From NCBI GenBank assembly GCA_002305755.1, contig DBQV01000046.1, forward strand, positions 1 through 12,595: 12,595 bases of DNA, read 5' to 3'. Each line of letters begins with the position of its first letter. Position 1 is the first letter of the stretch. This DNA comes from Christensenella sp. UBA1385 (GTDB lineage: Bacteria > Bacillota > Clostridia > Christensenellales > Aristaeellaceae). Under the pieces are notes generated by a model. The model saw only the letters and a program-made list of their open reading frames with translations. It searched no databases and was not told the origin of the DNA. Shown here piece by piece: positions 1 to 7,741 of the stretch. A program made the translations under genes and the position numbers.

Positions 1-383
1 ACAATTTACTCGGCACTCTCTCAGCAAACATTCCGTCCGGTTGTACGCTCTGTTGCACCTGGAGTTTTAACCTGGGTACTCTATCCCGCTCCAAAGAGAG
101 CGGATATATGCTTGACATAGGGATTGCGATTTTTTTAATATAAACATATCTGTCTGCATTTGCCTTTTTATGCGAAGGAGCCGGGGCGTGTGTGCGGATC
201 ATCGCAGGGGCAGCGTTTTGGCAGCCGGAAAGGCTTTTCTTTTTGCGCTGCGTGCATTCAGTTGAAAGAAAGACCTTGGAATGCGCCTATGATGAACGGG
301 GAAGGGGCCGCTGGCACGCGGACTCAAAGCAACAGCCCCTTTGATGCTGCGATAAAAACCGATTTGCGCCGGGGGAGGGTTCA
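1..383. other. Intergenic/leader region upstream of the Na/Pi symporter gene
   Basis: I see no supported gene here. Short frames exist but lack a good ribosome site and recognisable protein features. The stretch holds a small hairpin at 84-104, with CCGCTC at 86-91 pairing with GAGCGG at 98-103. It has no T-run after it, so it is not an obvious terminator. A promoter lies just downstream at 112-141. The remaining 240 bases or so would form a long untranslated leader for the symporter gene. I recognise no riboswitch in it. Confidence 0.5.
112..141 (+). promoter_or_regulatory. Likely sigma-A promoter for the Na/Pi symporter gene
   Basis: A perfect -35 TTGACA is at 112-117. A -10-like TTAATA (135-140, spacer 17) or TAATAT (136-141, spacer 18) follows, in an AT-rich stretch. 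It is the only good promoter before the symporter start at 384. The leader would be about 235 nt, which is long for a plain housekeeping gene. Confidence 0.6.
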
Positions 384-2192
384 ATGGACATACTGCATGT
401 TTTGACCTTGGTGGGCGGGCTTGCCTTTTTCCTCTACGGGATGGAGCTGATGGGCGACAGCCTGACGAAAATGTCGGGCAGAAATCTGCAGCGCATTCTC
501 GAGGGGCTGACTGACAACGTTTGGAAGAGCATCCTGCTGGGTACCGTGATCACGGCCATTATCCAATCGTCGTCCGGCACGACGGTCATGGTGGTCAGCC
601 TGGTCAATTCGGGCGTCATGAAGCTGAGCGGAGCGATCGGCGTCATCATGGGCGCGAACATCGGCACCACGGTGACTGCCTGGATACTGTCCCTTACCGG
701 GATCGAGAGCAGCAACGTGTACGTGCAGCTGCTCAAGCCCACCTATTTTTCGCCTGTTTTGGCCATGCTGGGCGTCGTCTTCATCATGTTCTCAAAGCAC
801 GAGAAACGGCAGATGACGGGCCGGATCCTGATAGGCTTCGCCATTCTGATGTTCGGCATGGATGTGATGAGCGGCGCGATGAAGCCCCTGGCGCAGTCGC
901 CGGAATTTCAGCATCTCTTCCTCAGCTTTTCAAATCCCTTCCTCGGCGTGCTGGCAGGCGCGGTGCTGACGGCCATTATTCAGTCTTCCTCCGCCTCGGT
1001 GGGTATTCTGCAGGCCCTGTGCGCAACGGGCATTGTGCCGCTGTCTGCGGCCATCCCCATCATCATGGGGCAGAATATCGGCACCTGCATCACGGCCGCG
1101 CTGGCGGCCATCGGCGCCAAGCGGAACGCCCGCCGCGCCGCGGCGATCCATCTGTCGTTCAACATCATCGGCACCCTGATCTTCCTGATCGCTTACTACG
1201 TGGGGGACGCGCTGCTGGGCTTTCACATCGGGGACAGGCTGGCCACGCCCGTCATCATTGCCGTTATCCACTCGGCGTTCAATATCGGCAACACGCTGTT
1301 GCTGGCCAACTTCACGGGGCTGCTTGAAAAGATTGCCTTCCTGCTGTTCCCGCTGAGCGATGAAGAAAAGCTTGAGATGGAAGACGAATTCCGTCTGCTG
1401 GACGAGAGGCTGCTGGTCAACCCCGGCCTCGCTCTGCAGCAGGCCTGGAAGGTATCCGTGGAGATGCTGGAAAAGTCAGCCGAGGCGCTGAACACGGCCA
1501 TGGACCTGCTGCTCGGCTTCGATGCCGAAGGCTTCAACAGGGTGCGAAGCCTGGAGCAGAAGGTGGATCGCTATCAGGACCGGCTGGGCAACTACCTGCT
1601 CAAGATCACGACGATGGAACTGACCGATGAGACCAATCAAAGCCTTTCCATCGTCATGAACAGCACGACCGACTTCGAGCGCATTTCCGACCTGGCGCTG
1701 GATATCGCCATGCAGGCGAAGAAGCTGGAGGAGCCCGGCATGCGCTTCTCCGACATTGCCCTCAAGGAGCTGGAGGTCTATCGCCGCGCCTTGTCCGATA
1801 TCCTGAAGCTGACCCTGGATGCTTACCGGGATGAGGATGAGGAAAAGGCCCGCTGCATCGAGCCGCTGGAAGAAGTCATCGACCGGCTGGATGAGTCCAT
1901 TCGCATCCGCCACGTGGAAAGGCTGCGCGCCGGCATCTGTTCCGTGGAGATGGGACTGCTGCTCACGGACGTCTCAGCCGCTATGGAGCGCGTGAGCGAT
2001 CACTGCTCCAACATCGCGGTGGCGCTCATCGAGATCCACGCGGGCGTATACGACGCCCATAAGTACCTGCGCGCGGTCAAGGAAAAGGACGAGGGCTTCC
2101 ACCGAAGGCTGGAGGAATACCTCAGGGAATATGAGCTGCCGTACGACGTGCCCGATTCTCCGGCTGCCGGCCCTGAAGCCGCAAACACATGA
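384..2192 (+). CDS. Na+/phosphate symporter family protein with C-terminal PhoU-like domain
   Basis: This is a 602-residue membrane protein of the NptA/PNaS (Na/Pi cotransporter II-related) family, which couples phosphate movement to sodium at the cytoplasmic membrane. The N-terminal half (about 1-320) is hydrophobic and carries the family's duplicated signature. QSSSGTT at 61-67 pairs with a second QSSSASV at 200-206, and GANIGTT at 90-96 pairs with GQNIGTC at 229-235. Residues from about 345 to 575 form long charged helices of PhoU type, as is usual for bacterial members around 550-600 residues. The ATG at 384 has a strong GGGGGAGGG ribosome site at 371-379, and the protein starts directly into a first membrane helix, which supports this start. 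The gene stands alone and ends against a convergent DUF2200 gene. No Pho-type operator was recognised. Family assignment is firm; the transport direction and true ion are not shown by sequence. Confidence 0.93.
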   Translation: MDILHVLTLVGGLAFFLYGMELMGDSLTKMSGRNLQRILEGLTDNVWKSILLGTVITAIIQSSSGTTVMVVSLVNSGVMKLSGAIGVIMGANIGTTVTAWILSLTGIESSNVYVQLLKPTYFSPVLAMLGVVFIMFSKHEKRQMTGRILIGFAILMFGMDVMSGAMKPLAQSPEFQHLFLSFSNPFLGVLAGAVLTAIIQSSSASVGILQALCATGIVPLSAAIPIIMGQNIGTCITAALAAIGAKRNARRAAAIHLSFNIIGTLIFLIAYYVGDALLGFHIGDRLATPVIIAVIHSAFNIGNTLLLANFTGLLEKIAFLLFPLSDEEKLEMEDEFRLLDERLLVNPGLALQQAWKVSVEMLEKSAEALNTAMDLLLGFDAEGFNRVRSLEQKVDRYQDRLGNYLLKITTMELTDETNQSLSIVMNSTTDFERISDLALDIAMQAKKLEEPGMRFSDIALKELEVYRRALSDILKLTLDAYRDEDEEKARCIEPLEEVIDRLDESIRIRHVERLRAGICSVEMGLLLTDVSAAMERVSDHCSNIAVALIEIHAGVYDAHKYLRAVKEKDEGFHRRLEEYLREYELPYDVPDSPAAGPEAANT

Positions 2193-2213
2193 AAAAAGGC
2201 GGTCTGCGCCGCC
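2192..2213 (-). terminator. Intrinsic terminator of the DUF2200 gene
   Basis: Read on the minus strand, GGCGG, a 6-nt loop and CCGCC (2213 down to 2198) form a 5-bp GC stem followed by six T residues (2197-2192). The T-run overlaps the last bases of the convergent Na/Pi symporter gene, whose TGA stop is at 2190-2192. The terminator is compact and lies about 30 bp after the DUF2200 stop codon. Confidence 0.6.
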
Positions 2214-2225
2214 CTGAGAGAATCC

Positions 2226-2256
2226 AGCCCTGAGCGGTGCCCGCTCAGGGCTTTCT
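2226..2256 (+). terminator. Hairpin terminator of the Na/Pi symporter gene, overlapping the DUF2200 stop
   Basis: GCCCTGAGCGG at 2227-2237 pairs perfectly over 11 bp with CCGCTCAGGGC at 2241-2251, leaving a 3-nt loop. The sequence that follows is TTTCTC, a weak T-run. The stem contains the stop codon of the convergent DUF2200 gene (2245-2247 on the minus strand), so the end of one gene doubles as the terminator of the other. Confidence 0.55.
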
Positions 2257-2610
2257 CAATATTTTCGCCATGGGCCTGCCCTTGGCCAGCTCGTCGATCA
2301 GTTTGTCAAGATATCTCAGTTCGCGCATGATCGGGTCTTCGATCTCTTCCACGCGCACGCCGCAGACCGTGCCCTTGATGAGTGCGCGGTCCGGGTTCAT
2401 GCCCGGTGCGCCGGCAATGAATTCCCGCAGGCTGACCCTCTGCTCGATGAGGCCGCGGAGCTGCCCGTCGCTGTAGCCGGTGAGCCAGCGGATGATTTCG
2501 TCCACTTCTTCTTTGGTGCGGCCCTTTTTCTCGGCCTTGGCGATGTAGAGGGGATATACATCCCCGAAGATCATCCCGTAGACCCTCTCCAGCTGTTTTT
2601 GAGACTGCAT
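2245..2610 (-). CDS. DUF2200 family protein
   Basis: This is a 121-residue soluble protein matching what I remember of the DUF2200 family, whose function is unknown. Typical features are a YPLYIAKAEKKGRTKEEVD block near residues 20-38, an IIRWLTGYS block near 39-47, an LIKGTVCGVRVEEIEDP block near 77-93 and a LDKLIDELAKG block near the C-terminus. Length is close to the family norm of about 110-125. The ATG at 2610 has GGAAGGAG upstream with an 11-base gap, slightly long. An out-of-frame ATG at 2620 sits too close to that site and leads to no recognisable protein. A short GC-rich inverted repeat lies further upstream in the leader (about 2631-2647). The gene is transcribed towards the Na/Pi symporter gene and has its own terminator. 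Family call is strong; no role can be stated. Confidence 0.9.
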   Translation of the reverse strand: MQSQKQLERVYGMIFGDVYPLYIAKAEKKGRTKEEVDEIIRWLTGYSDGQLRGLIEQRVSLREFIAGAPGMNPDRALIKGTVCGVRVEEIEDPIMRELRYLDKLIDELAKGRPMAKILRKP

Positions 2611-2725
2611 AGCTTTTCATTCTCCTTCCGGGGCGGCGTCCGCCGCCGCCAGATATATACCCGTTTCGGACCGGACCGATCGAGAAATTGGGGGCGCTGA
2701 GTGAACGACGTGATTTTTCTCCCCT

Positions 2726-2764
2726 TTGACTTGTAAAATTTGTATCAATAGGCTACTATATTAT
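2726..2764 (+). promoter_or_regulatory. Candidate promoter region of the ABC importer operon
   Basis: An AT-rich patch stands out in the GC-rich gap between the divergent DUF2200 gene and the transporter operon. It offers TTGACT at 2726-2731 and TTGTAA at 2731-2736 as -35 elements. TACTAT (2754-2759, 17 bases after TTGTAA) and TATTAT (2759-2764) are candidate -10 elements. Any of these gives a leader of about 155-165 nt before the substrate-binding protein start at 2927. I found no convincing Fur box. Confidence 0.5.
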
Positions 2765-2926
2765 ACAAGAGTGGGCATGACGTTCGGACGCGCTGCCCCG
2801 CACCATCAAAAGAATCCGGCGGGCGGCGCGAATGCGCAGCGGAACTCCGGCAGCGTTGACCTCTTTGAATTTCTCGCGGGCCGCTGGCTCTGCGTGAAAA
2901 ATAAAGACAAAGTGAGGCCTGGGTCG
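2765..2926 (+). other. Long GC-rich 5' leader of the ABC importer operon
   Basis: About 160 nt separate the candidate promoter from the start codon at 2927. The frame of the downstream gene is open through this stretch, but its translation does not look like a protein N-terminus, whereas a classic signal peptide begins exactly at 2927. I therefore treat it as untranslated leader. It contains GC-rich self-complementary segments around 2815-2855. No known riboswitch class was recognised. Confidence 0.4.
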
Positions 2927-3949
2927 ATGAAAAAGTTTGTTGCTCTGCTGGCGTGTATCATGATGCTGACGGGTATGGCTTCCGTCGCGTCCGCCGTGAA
3001 CGAGGACGTTTCCGGCGATGTGATGATCTACACGTCCATGTATCAGTTTGTGATCGACACGATGGTGGAAGCCGTGAAGGAAGAGTTCCCCAACCTGAAT
3101 GTGGAGTTTTTCTACGGCGGTACCGGCAAACTGCAGGAAAAGATCTACGGCGAGCAATCGACCGGCGCGCTGGGCTGCGACATGATGCTGGTGGCCGAGC
3201 CTGCCTTCTCGCTGGAGCTGAAGGAGGGCGGCTGGCTGCACCCCTACAAGACGTCCGCGGCGGAAAACCTTCGCTTTGACTATGACGAGGAGGGTTACTG
3301 GTATCCCGTCCGCGTCTGCAACATGGTCATGGCTTACAATCCCGACAAGAAGAGCGCGGATGAGCTGCCTAAGACCTTTAAGGACTTCGCGGAGAACCCC
3401 GCGCTCAAGGGCCGTATCTCCATGGGCAACCCCCTGACCAGCGGCACCACCATGGCCGCCGTGGCCGCACTCAGCGACAAGTACGGCTATGAATATTTCG
3501 ACGCGCTTGGCAAGAACGACGTGATGATCGAGTCCGGCTCCGTGGCGCTTGACAAGCTGGGCACCGGCGAATGCGATGCCATCATGATCCTGGAGGAGTC
3601 CGTGCTGCAGCGCCGCAAGGAGGATGGCTCCAAGCTGTCCGTGATCTACCCGGAGGACGGCAACATCCTGATCCCCTCCACCGTGATGACCGTGGCTGAG
3701 GACAAGAGCGCCAACGTGAACATCGAAGCCTGCGAAGCCATCACCGACTGGCTGCTGAGCGAGGCGGGACAGAAGTTCGTGGTCGCCGGCTACATGCACT
3801 CCGTGCTGAAGGACTTTCCGGAGGTTCCTTACGACTCCATCGATACCGATGAGCTGATCCGCAAGGATATGGGTGTGGATTGGGTGCGCTGCTACACCCA
3901 GCGCGAGGAGATCCGCACCAGGTTCCAGGAAGCGGTGACCAATCAATAA
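2927..3949 (+). CDS. ABC importer substrate-binding protein, Fe(III)/phosphonate (FbpA/AfuA-like) class
   Basis: This is a 340-residue extracytoplasmic solute-binding protein. I chose the ATG at 2927, within a longer open frame, because it starts a clear signal peptide. That peptide has MKK, a hydrophobic core to about residue 17 and a signal peptidase I site after ASA at 21-23. GTGAGG lies about 9 bases upstream. The mature part begins with a VMIYTS strand and carries the periplasmic-binding-protein type 2 pattern of the FbpA/AfuA/FutA group: an early YGGTGKL loop, a MVMAYNP block in the middle, and a YPEDG block late. The protein captures its ligand outside the membrane and delivers it to the permease encoded 90 bp downstream. 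Related families bind ferric ion, 2-aminoethylphosphonate or other small anions, and I cannot assign the ligand. A cysteine at residue 10 follows LLA, but it lies too early for a typical lipobox, so it is probably not a lipoprotein. Confidence 0.87.
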   Translation: MKKFVALLACIMMLTGMASVASAVNEDVSGDVMIYTSMYQFVIDTMVEAVKEEFPNLNVEFFYGGTGKLQEKIYGEQSTGALGCDMMLVAEPAFSLELKEGGWLHPYKTSAAENLRFDYDEEGYWYPVRVCNMVMAYNPDKKSADELPKTFKDFAENPALKGRISMGNPLTSGTTMAAVAALSDKYGYEYFDALGKNDVMIESGSVALDKLGTGECDAIMILEESVLQRRKEDGSKLSVIYPEDGNILIPSTVMTVAEDKSANVNIEACEAITDWLLSEAGQKFVVAGYMHSVLKDFPEVPYDSIDTDELIRKDMGVDWVRCYTQREEIRTRFQEAVTNQ

Positions 3950-3967
3950 ACTGCCCCAGAGGGGCCG

Positions 3968-3997
3968 GAGGGGGCTGCCTGTGGTGGCGGCTCCCTC
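3968..3997 (+). other. Intercistronic stem-loop between binding protein and permease genes
   Basis: GAGGGGGCTGCC at 3968-3979 pairs over 12 bp (two G-U pairs) with GGCGGCTCCCTC at 3986-3997, around a 6-nt loop. No T-run follows, so it is not a normal terminator. It lies between the binding-protein stop (3949) and the permease start (4040). Such stem-loops often protect the 3' end of the upstream message and let the binding protein be made in excess over the membrane parts; that role is inferred here. Confidence 0.55.
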
Positions 3998-4039
3998 GCT
4001 TCGTATCAATCGGGGACTACCGCATGGGAGTGGAAGCGG

Positions 4040-6547
4040 ATGCAGGAGAATCTGACAAAACGATCCTCAAGGGACAGGCGCGCGGAGCGGCGCTGCAAGC
4101 TGACCCTGCTGGCGGCGCTGGCGCTCGGCGCAGCGCTGATCGCCGGCGGCCTCTGGGGTCTTGAGCAGTTTCAGGCTTCGGGATTTGACCAGGAGAGCGG
4201 CTTTGCGCATGTGCACGACCTGGCCGGCCCGATCGACGGACTGTATGAGGCAGGCATCAAGCCGCTGCTGAGCTCGCTCGGCGCCGCGCAGCGCGAGGTG
4301 CTGGACGGCAAGGTGAATGCCCTGCTGGTGTCGGACTGGACGGAAAACACGGGGGAGGACCAGACGGCGCGCGTGGAGAGAACCCTCTCGGCCTATGAAG
4401 GGGAGCGGCGCTCCCGTATGCAGATGGAGCTGCTGTCCGTCAGCTACGCCGTGTCCGGCCCGAAGGTGAGCACGGCGCAGAAGAAGGCGCTGGCTGCCCT
4501 GGATGACGGGCGGCGCGCCGCGCTGCGCGCGGGCCTTCTCGCTGCGATCATCGATGAAACTGCGCCCTTGCCCGCGGAAACTGCGGCTGGTCTTGAGGGC
4601 CTCAGCGGCTCTGAGCGGAAGGCCATGCTGATGCAGCTGTTTTTCACCTCGGTCAACAGCAAAAACCAGCCCCTGCCCACGGCGCAGATCAATGAGCTGA
4701 AGAAATCCGTACGCGACGGTCAGGCCCGGCTGAGCGCCTTCACCTGGGCGGCCGAGGGTTCTGTATCCTGGCTGCGGCAGGTTCTGGTATCCGGCAGCCG
4801 TACCGCCATTTTGGCAGGCATTCTGCTGGCGATTGATGTGGCGCTGCTGACGCTGCTTCTTTACATGGATCATCACTGGGAGATCAACTTCAAATGGCTG
4901 GCCATCCTGGCCATTATCGATTTTATGCTGGTCTTCCAGGTGCTGCCGATGGCTTACCTGATGATCAAGGCCTTCTTCCCCGAGGGCAGCTTCACCTTTG
5001 AAGTGTTCAGGCGGCTGTATACCTACAGCATGAACCTCGGGGCTATCCGGAACACGCTGATCGCCTCCACCGTTACCATGGTGCTGGGCACGCTGCTGGC
5101 CTTTCCGTTGGCCTGGTTGGTGGGGCGCACCAACATGTACGGCAAGAAGTTCTTTCGTTTCCTGTTCGTGCTCACCTACATGGTGCCGCCCTATGTGGGC
5201 GCAATGGCCTGGCTGCGCCTGCTGAACCCCAACGTGGGCAATATCAACCAGGTGCTGCGCGTCCTCTTCGCGCTGGGCGACGGTCCCGGCCCGCTCAACA
5301 TCTATTCGCTGGGCGGTATGATCTGGGTGCTGACTACCTTCTACTATCCCTACGCCTTTATCACCATCTCCAGGGCCATGGAAAAGATGGACCCCTCTCT
5401 GGAGGAAGCCAGCCGCATCTCTGGCGCTTCACCCATGATGACGGTGCTTAAGGTGACGCTGCCCATGATGACGCCCTCGCTGATCGCGGGTGCGCTGCTG
5501 GTGTTTGTCTGTGCGGCCAGCTGCTACGGCATCCCCTCCATCATCGGGGCTCCTGGCAAGGTGCACACCGTGACCACGCGTATCATTGAGTATAACAGCC
5601 TGGGCGGCCAGGGCATCAGCGATGCTACGGGCCTGGCCGTGTTCTTGATGGTGATCGCTATCGTGATACTCTATGTCTCGGATTTTGTGGTGGCCAAGCG
5701 GCAGTACATCACGGTCTCGGGCAAATCCACCCGCCCCAACATCGTGGATCTGGGCAGGTGGCGCGTCCCGCTGACGGCGCTGGTGAGCCTGTTTGCCGTG
5801 CTGGTGATCCTGATCCCCTTCGCCACCATCCTGTTCACATCCTTCAAAGTGGATGTGGGCAAGCTGGTCATGGCGCCGGGCAACTTCACCACCAGGCAGT
5901 GGCAGACCATCTTCTCCCGCTCGGAGACCATGGAGTGCCTGAAAAACAGCCTGATCTACAGTGTGATCGCGGCCACGGTGGGCATCGTGGTGGCCTGCAC
6001 CATGTCCTATCTGCTGCAGCGCACGCGCATCAAGGGCCGCAAGCTGCCGGATTTTTTGATCACCCTCGGCTCCGGAACGCCCTCGGTGGTGATCGCGCTG
6101 GGCCTGATCATGACCATGCGGGGAAACTTCGGTGTGAACATCTACAACACGGCCTACATCATCATTGTGGCCTATCTGGTGAAGTACCTGATGATGGGCA
6201 TGCGCACAGTGGTTTCGGCCATGAGCCAGATCCATGTGTCGCTGGAGGAAAGCAGCCAGGTGTCCGGCGCCTCCTGGACGCAGACCATGTTCAGGATCAC
6301 CGGCCCGCTGATTTTTCCTTCCATCGCTGCGGGCTGGTTTCTGATCTTCATTCCCTGCTTCTACGAGCTGTCCATGACCACACTGCTGTACTCCAATTCC
6401 ACTAAGACCATCGGCTACCAGCTCTATGAGTACTGGACCTATACCAGCCAGCCCCAGGCCTGCGCCATGGCCTTCGGCATTCTGATGATCATCGTGGGGC
6501 TCAATTTTGTGCTCAACAAGCTCACAAAGGGTGAGTTCTCCATCTGA
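4040..6547 (+). CDS. Fused double ABC permease (FbpB/AfuB-like) with N-terminal extracytoplasmic domain
   Basis: This 835-residue membrane protein contains two binding-protein-dependent permease domains in one chain, as in FbpB-type ferric permeases. A first membrane helix (about 20-41) is followed by some 210 mostly hydrophilic, helix-rich residues (about 42-250). A second helix (255-276) then leads into the permease core. Domain 1 runs from about 325 to 545 and has an EAA loop near 455 (EEASRISGAS, then LP). Domain 2 runs from about 620 to 825 with an EAA loop near 735 (EESSQVSGAS, then GP). These loops dock the ATPase encoded 41 bp downstream. FbpB proteins are usually about 500-560 residues, so the N-terminal domain accounts for the excess length. 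The ATG at 4040 is preceded by GGGAG and GGAAG at about 8-10 bases. The permease role is firm; the substrate and the role of the extra domain are unknown. Confidence 0.9.
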   Translation: MQENLTKRSSRDRRAERRCKLTLLAALALGAALIAGGLWGLEQFQASGFDQESGFAHVHDLAGPIDGLYEAGIKPLLSSLGAAQREVLDGKVNALLVSDWTENTGEDQTARVERTLSAYEGERRSRMQMELLSVSYAVSGPKVSTAQKKALAALDDGRRAALRAGLLAAIIDETAPLPAETAAGLEGLSGSERKAMLMQLFFTSVNSKNQPLPTAQINELKKSVRDGQARLSAFTWAAEGSVSWLRQVLVSGSRTAILAGILLAIDVALLTLLLYMDHHWEINFKWLAILAIIDFMLVFQVLPMAYLMIKAFFPEGSFTFEVFRRLYTYSMNLGAIRNTLIASTVTMVLGTLLAFPLAWLVGRTNMYGKKFFRFLFVLTYMVPPYVGAMAWLRLLNPNVGNINQVLRVLFALGDGPGPLNIYSLGGMIWVLTTFYYPYAFITISRAMEKMDPSLEEASRISGASPMMTVLKVTLPMMTPSLIAGALLVFVCAASCYGIPSIIGAPGKVHTVTTRIIEYNSLGGQGISDATGLAVFLMVIAIVILYVSDFVVAKRQYITVSGKSTRPNIVDLGRWRVPLTALVSLFAVLVILIPFATILFTSFKVDVGKLVMAPGNFTTRQWQTIFSRSETMECLKNSLIYSVIAATVGIVVACTMSYLLQRTRIKGRKLPDFLITLGSGTPSVVIALGLIMTMRGNFGVNIYNTAYIIIVAYLVKYLMMGMRTVVSAMSQIHVSLEESSQVSGASWTQTMFRITGPLIFPSIAAGWFLIFIPCFYELSMTTLLYSNSTKTIGYQLYEYWTYTSQPQACAMAFGILMIIVGLNFVLNKLTKGEFSI

Positions 6548-6588
6548 TCCGGCCGCCCGCGGGCAGGCATTGAAAGGACGAAGCAAGC

Positions 6589-7662
6589 ATGTCAACCGTA
6601 ACCGTTCGCAATGTATCGAAGGCCTTTGGCGACAACGTGGTGCTGAAGGAGTTTAACCAGACCTTTGCCGATCATGAGTTCATCACCCTGCTGGGCCCCT
6701 CCGGCTGCGGCAAGACCACCATGCTGCGCATGATCGCGGGCTTTGAAAAGCCCAGCTCGGGGGAGATACTGATCGGCGATAAGGTGGTCAGCTCTGACAA
6801 GGTGTTCCTCCCGCCGGAAAAGCGCGACATCGGCATGGTGTTCCAATCCTATGCCGTGTGGCCGCACATGACCGTATTTGAAAACGTGGCCTATCCGCTG
6901 CGTATCAAGAAGATGAAGCGCGAGCAGGCCGACCGTGATGTGGAGCGGGCGCTGGAAATCGTGCACCTGTCTCAGTACCGCGACCGCATCCCAAGCCAGC
7001 TCTCCGGCGGTCAGCAGCAGCGTGTAGCCCTGGCCCGCGCGTTGGTGGCCAAGCCCACCCTGCTTCTGCTGGATGAGCCGCTGTCTAACCTTGACGCCAA
7101 GCTGAGGGAGAGCATGCGCTTTGAGATCAAGGAGATTCAGAAGGCGCTGGGCATCACTGTGGTCTATGTAACGCACGATCAGACCGAGGCCATGGCCATG
7201 TCAGACCGCATCATCCTCATCAACCGCGGCGTGGTGCAGCAGGTGGCCTCGCCGGAAGAGATCTACAATCGCCCCGTCAACCAGTTTGTGGCGGATTTCC
7301 TCGGCAAGGTGGACTTCCTGCGCGCTGAGATCCGGGATGGGCGCGCCTATCTGGACGGCACCGGCCAGTCTATCCCTTTTTCGGGCGACAAAATGGGCCG
7401 CGTGGAGCTGGCTGTCAGACCCGAGCGCATCAGCCTGTCCACTGAGTCGGGGGATCTTTCGGGTACCCTGGAAAGCCAGTACTATCTCGGCGATGTGAAC
7501 GACTGCCGCGTGCTTGTGGGCGAGAAACGGATCCGCGTGGTCGCCCCGCCGGAAAGCTTTGCGCGCATGAAGCCGGGACAGCAGGTCTACCTGACCTTCC
7601 GTGAGGAGCTGGCCTTCGACGACGACGGCTCGCTGGATGAAAAGCTGAAGATCGTGACCTGA
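6589..7662 (+). CDS. ABC importer ATP-binding protein, FbpC/PotA-like, with TOBE domain
   Basis: This is the 357-residue cytoplasmic ATPase that energises the importer. All nucleotide-binding motifs are intact: Walker A GPSGCGKTT at 36-44, Q-loop Gln86 in FQSYAVWPHMTV, signature LSGGQQQR at 138-145, Walker B LLLLDEP at 158-164, D-loop NLD at 167-169 and H-loop His196 in THD. From about 290 the sequence changes to a beta-rich TOBE-type regulatory domain with the usual VRPERI entry. The length fits the FbpC/MalK/PotA class (about 340-380). The ATG at 6589 has GAAAGGA about 10 bases upstream. The gene follows the permease by 41 bp and completes the operon. The Q-loop wording favours the iron/phosphonate/polyamine subfamilies over amino-acid importers, but does not settle the substrate. 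Confidence 0.93.
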   Translation: MSTVTVRNVSKAFGDNVVLKEFNQTFADHEFITLLGPSGCGKTTMLRMIAGFEKPSSGEILIGDKVVSSDKVFLPPEKRDIGMVFQSYAVWPHMTVFENVAYPLRIKKMKREQADRDVERALEIVHLSQYRDRIPSQLSGGQQQRVALARALVAKPTLLLLDEPLSNLDAKLRESMRFEIKEIQKALGITVVYVTHDQTEAMAMSDRIILINRGVVQQVASPEEIYNRPVNQFVADFLGKVDFLRAEIRDGRAYLDGTGQSIPFSGDKMGRVELAVRPERISLSTESGDLSGTLESQYYLGDVNDCRVLVGEKRIRVVAPPESFARMKPGQQVYLTFREELAFDDDGSLDEKLKIVT

Positions 7663-7682
7663 TCGGAATGAAAAGAGGAACC

Positions 7683-7714
7683 GGGCTGCCGTAACCTGCC
7701 GCGCAGCTTTCTTC
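7683..7714 (+). terminator. Possible weak terminator after the ABC operon
   Basis: GCTGC at 7685-7689 can pair with GCAGC at 7703-7707 (extended by two G-U pairs), with a 13-nt loop, and TTTCTTCT follows at 7708-7715. The loop is large and the T-run is interrupted, so this is tentative. It may instead be the outer part of the palindromic element that continues to about 7800. Confidence 0.3.
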
Positions 7715-7741
7715 TATCCCGAGCCGCTGATCGTTGTTTTT

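Noticed and set aside
521..1327. 268-codon + frame inside the Na/Pi symporter gene
   Set aside because: Overlapping frame with Arg/His-rich composition; the other frame has both QSSS repeats and a strong ribosome site.
2726..2926. N-terminal extension of the binding protein to 2726
   Set aside because: The extension would put the signal peptide at residue 68; its translation is not protein-like and overlaps the promoter patch.
2756..4009. 417-codon minus-strand open frame opposite the binding-protein gene
   Set aside because: It is the antisense shadow of a GC-rich gene: rich in His/Gly/Val with no domain pattern, while the + strand encodes a clear signal peptide and binding protein.
5429..6595. 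388-codon minus-strand open frame opposite the permease
   Set aside because: His/Asp/Gly-rich antisense shadow of the permease coding sequence; no start site or family signature.
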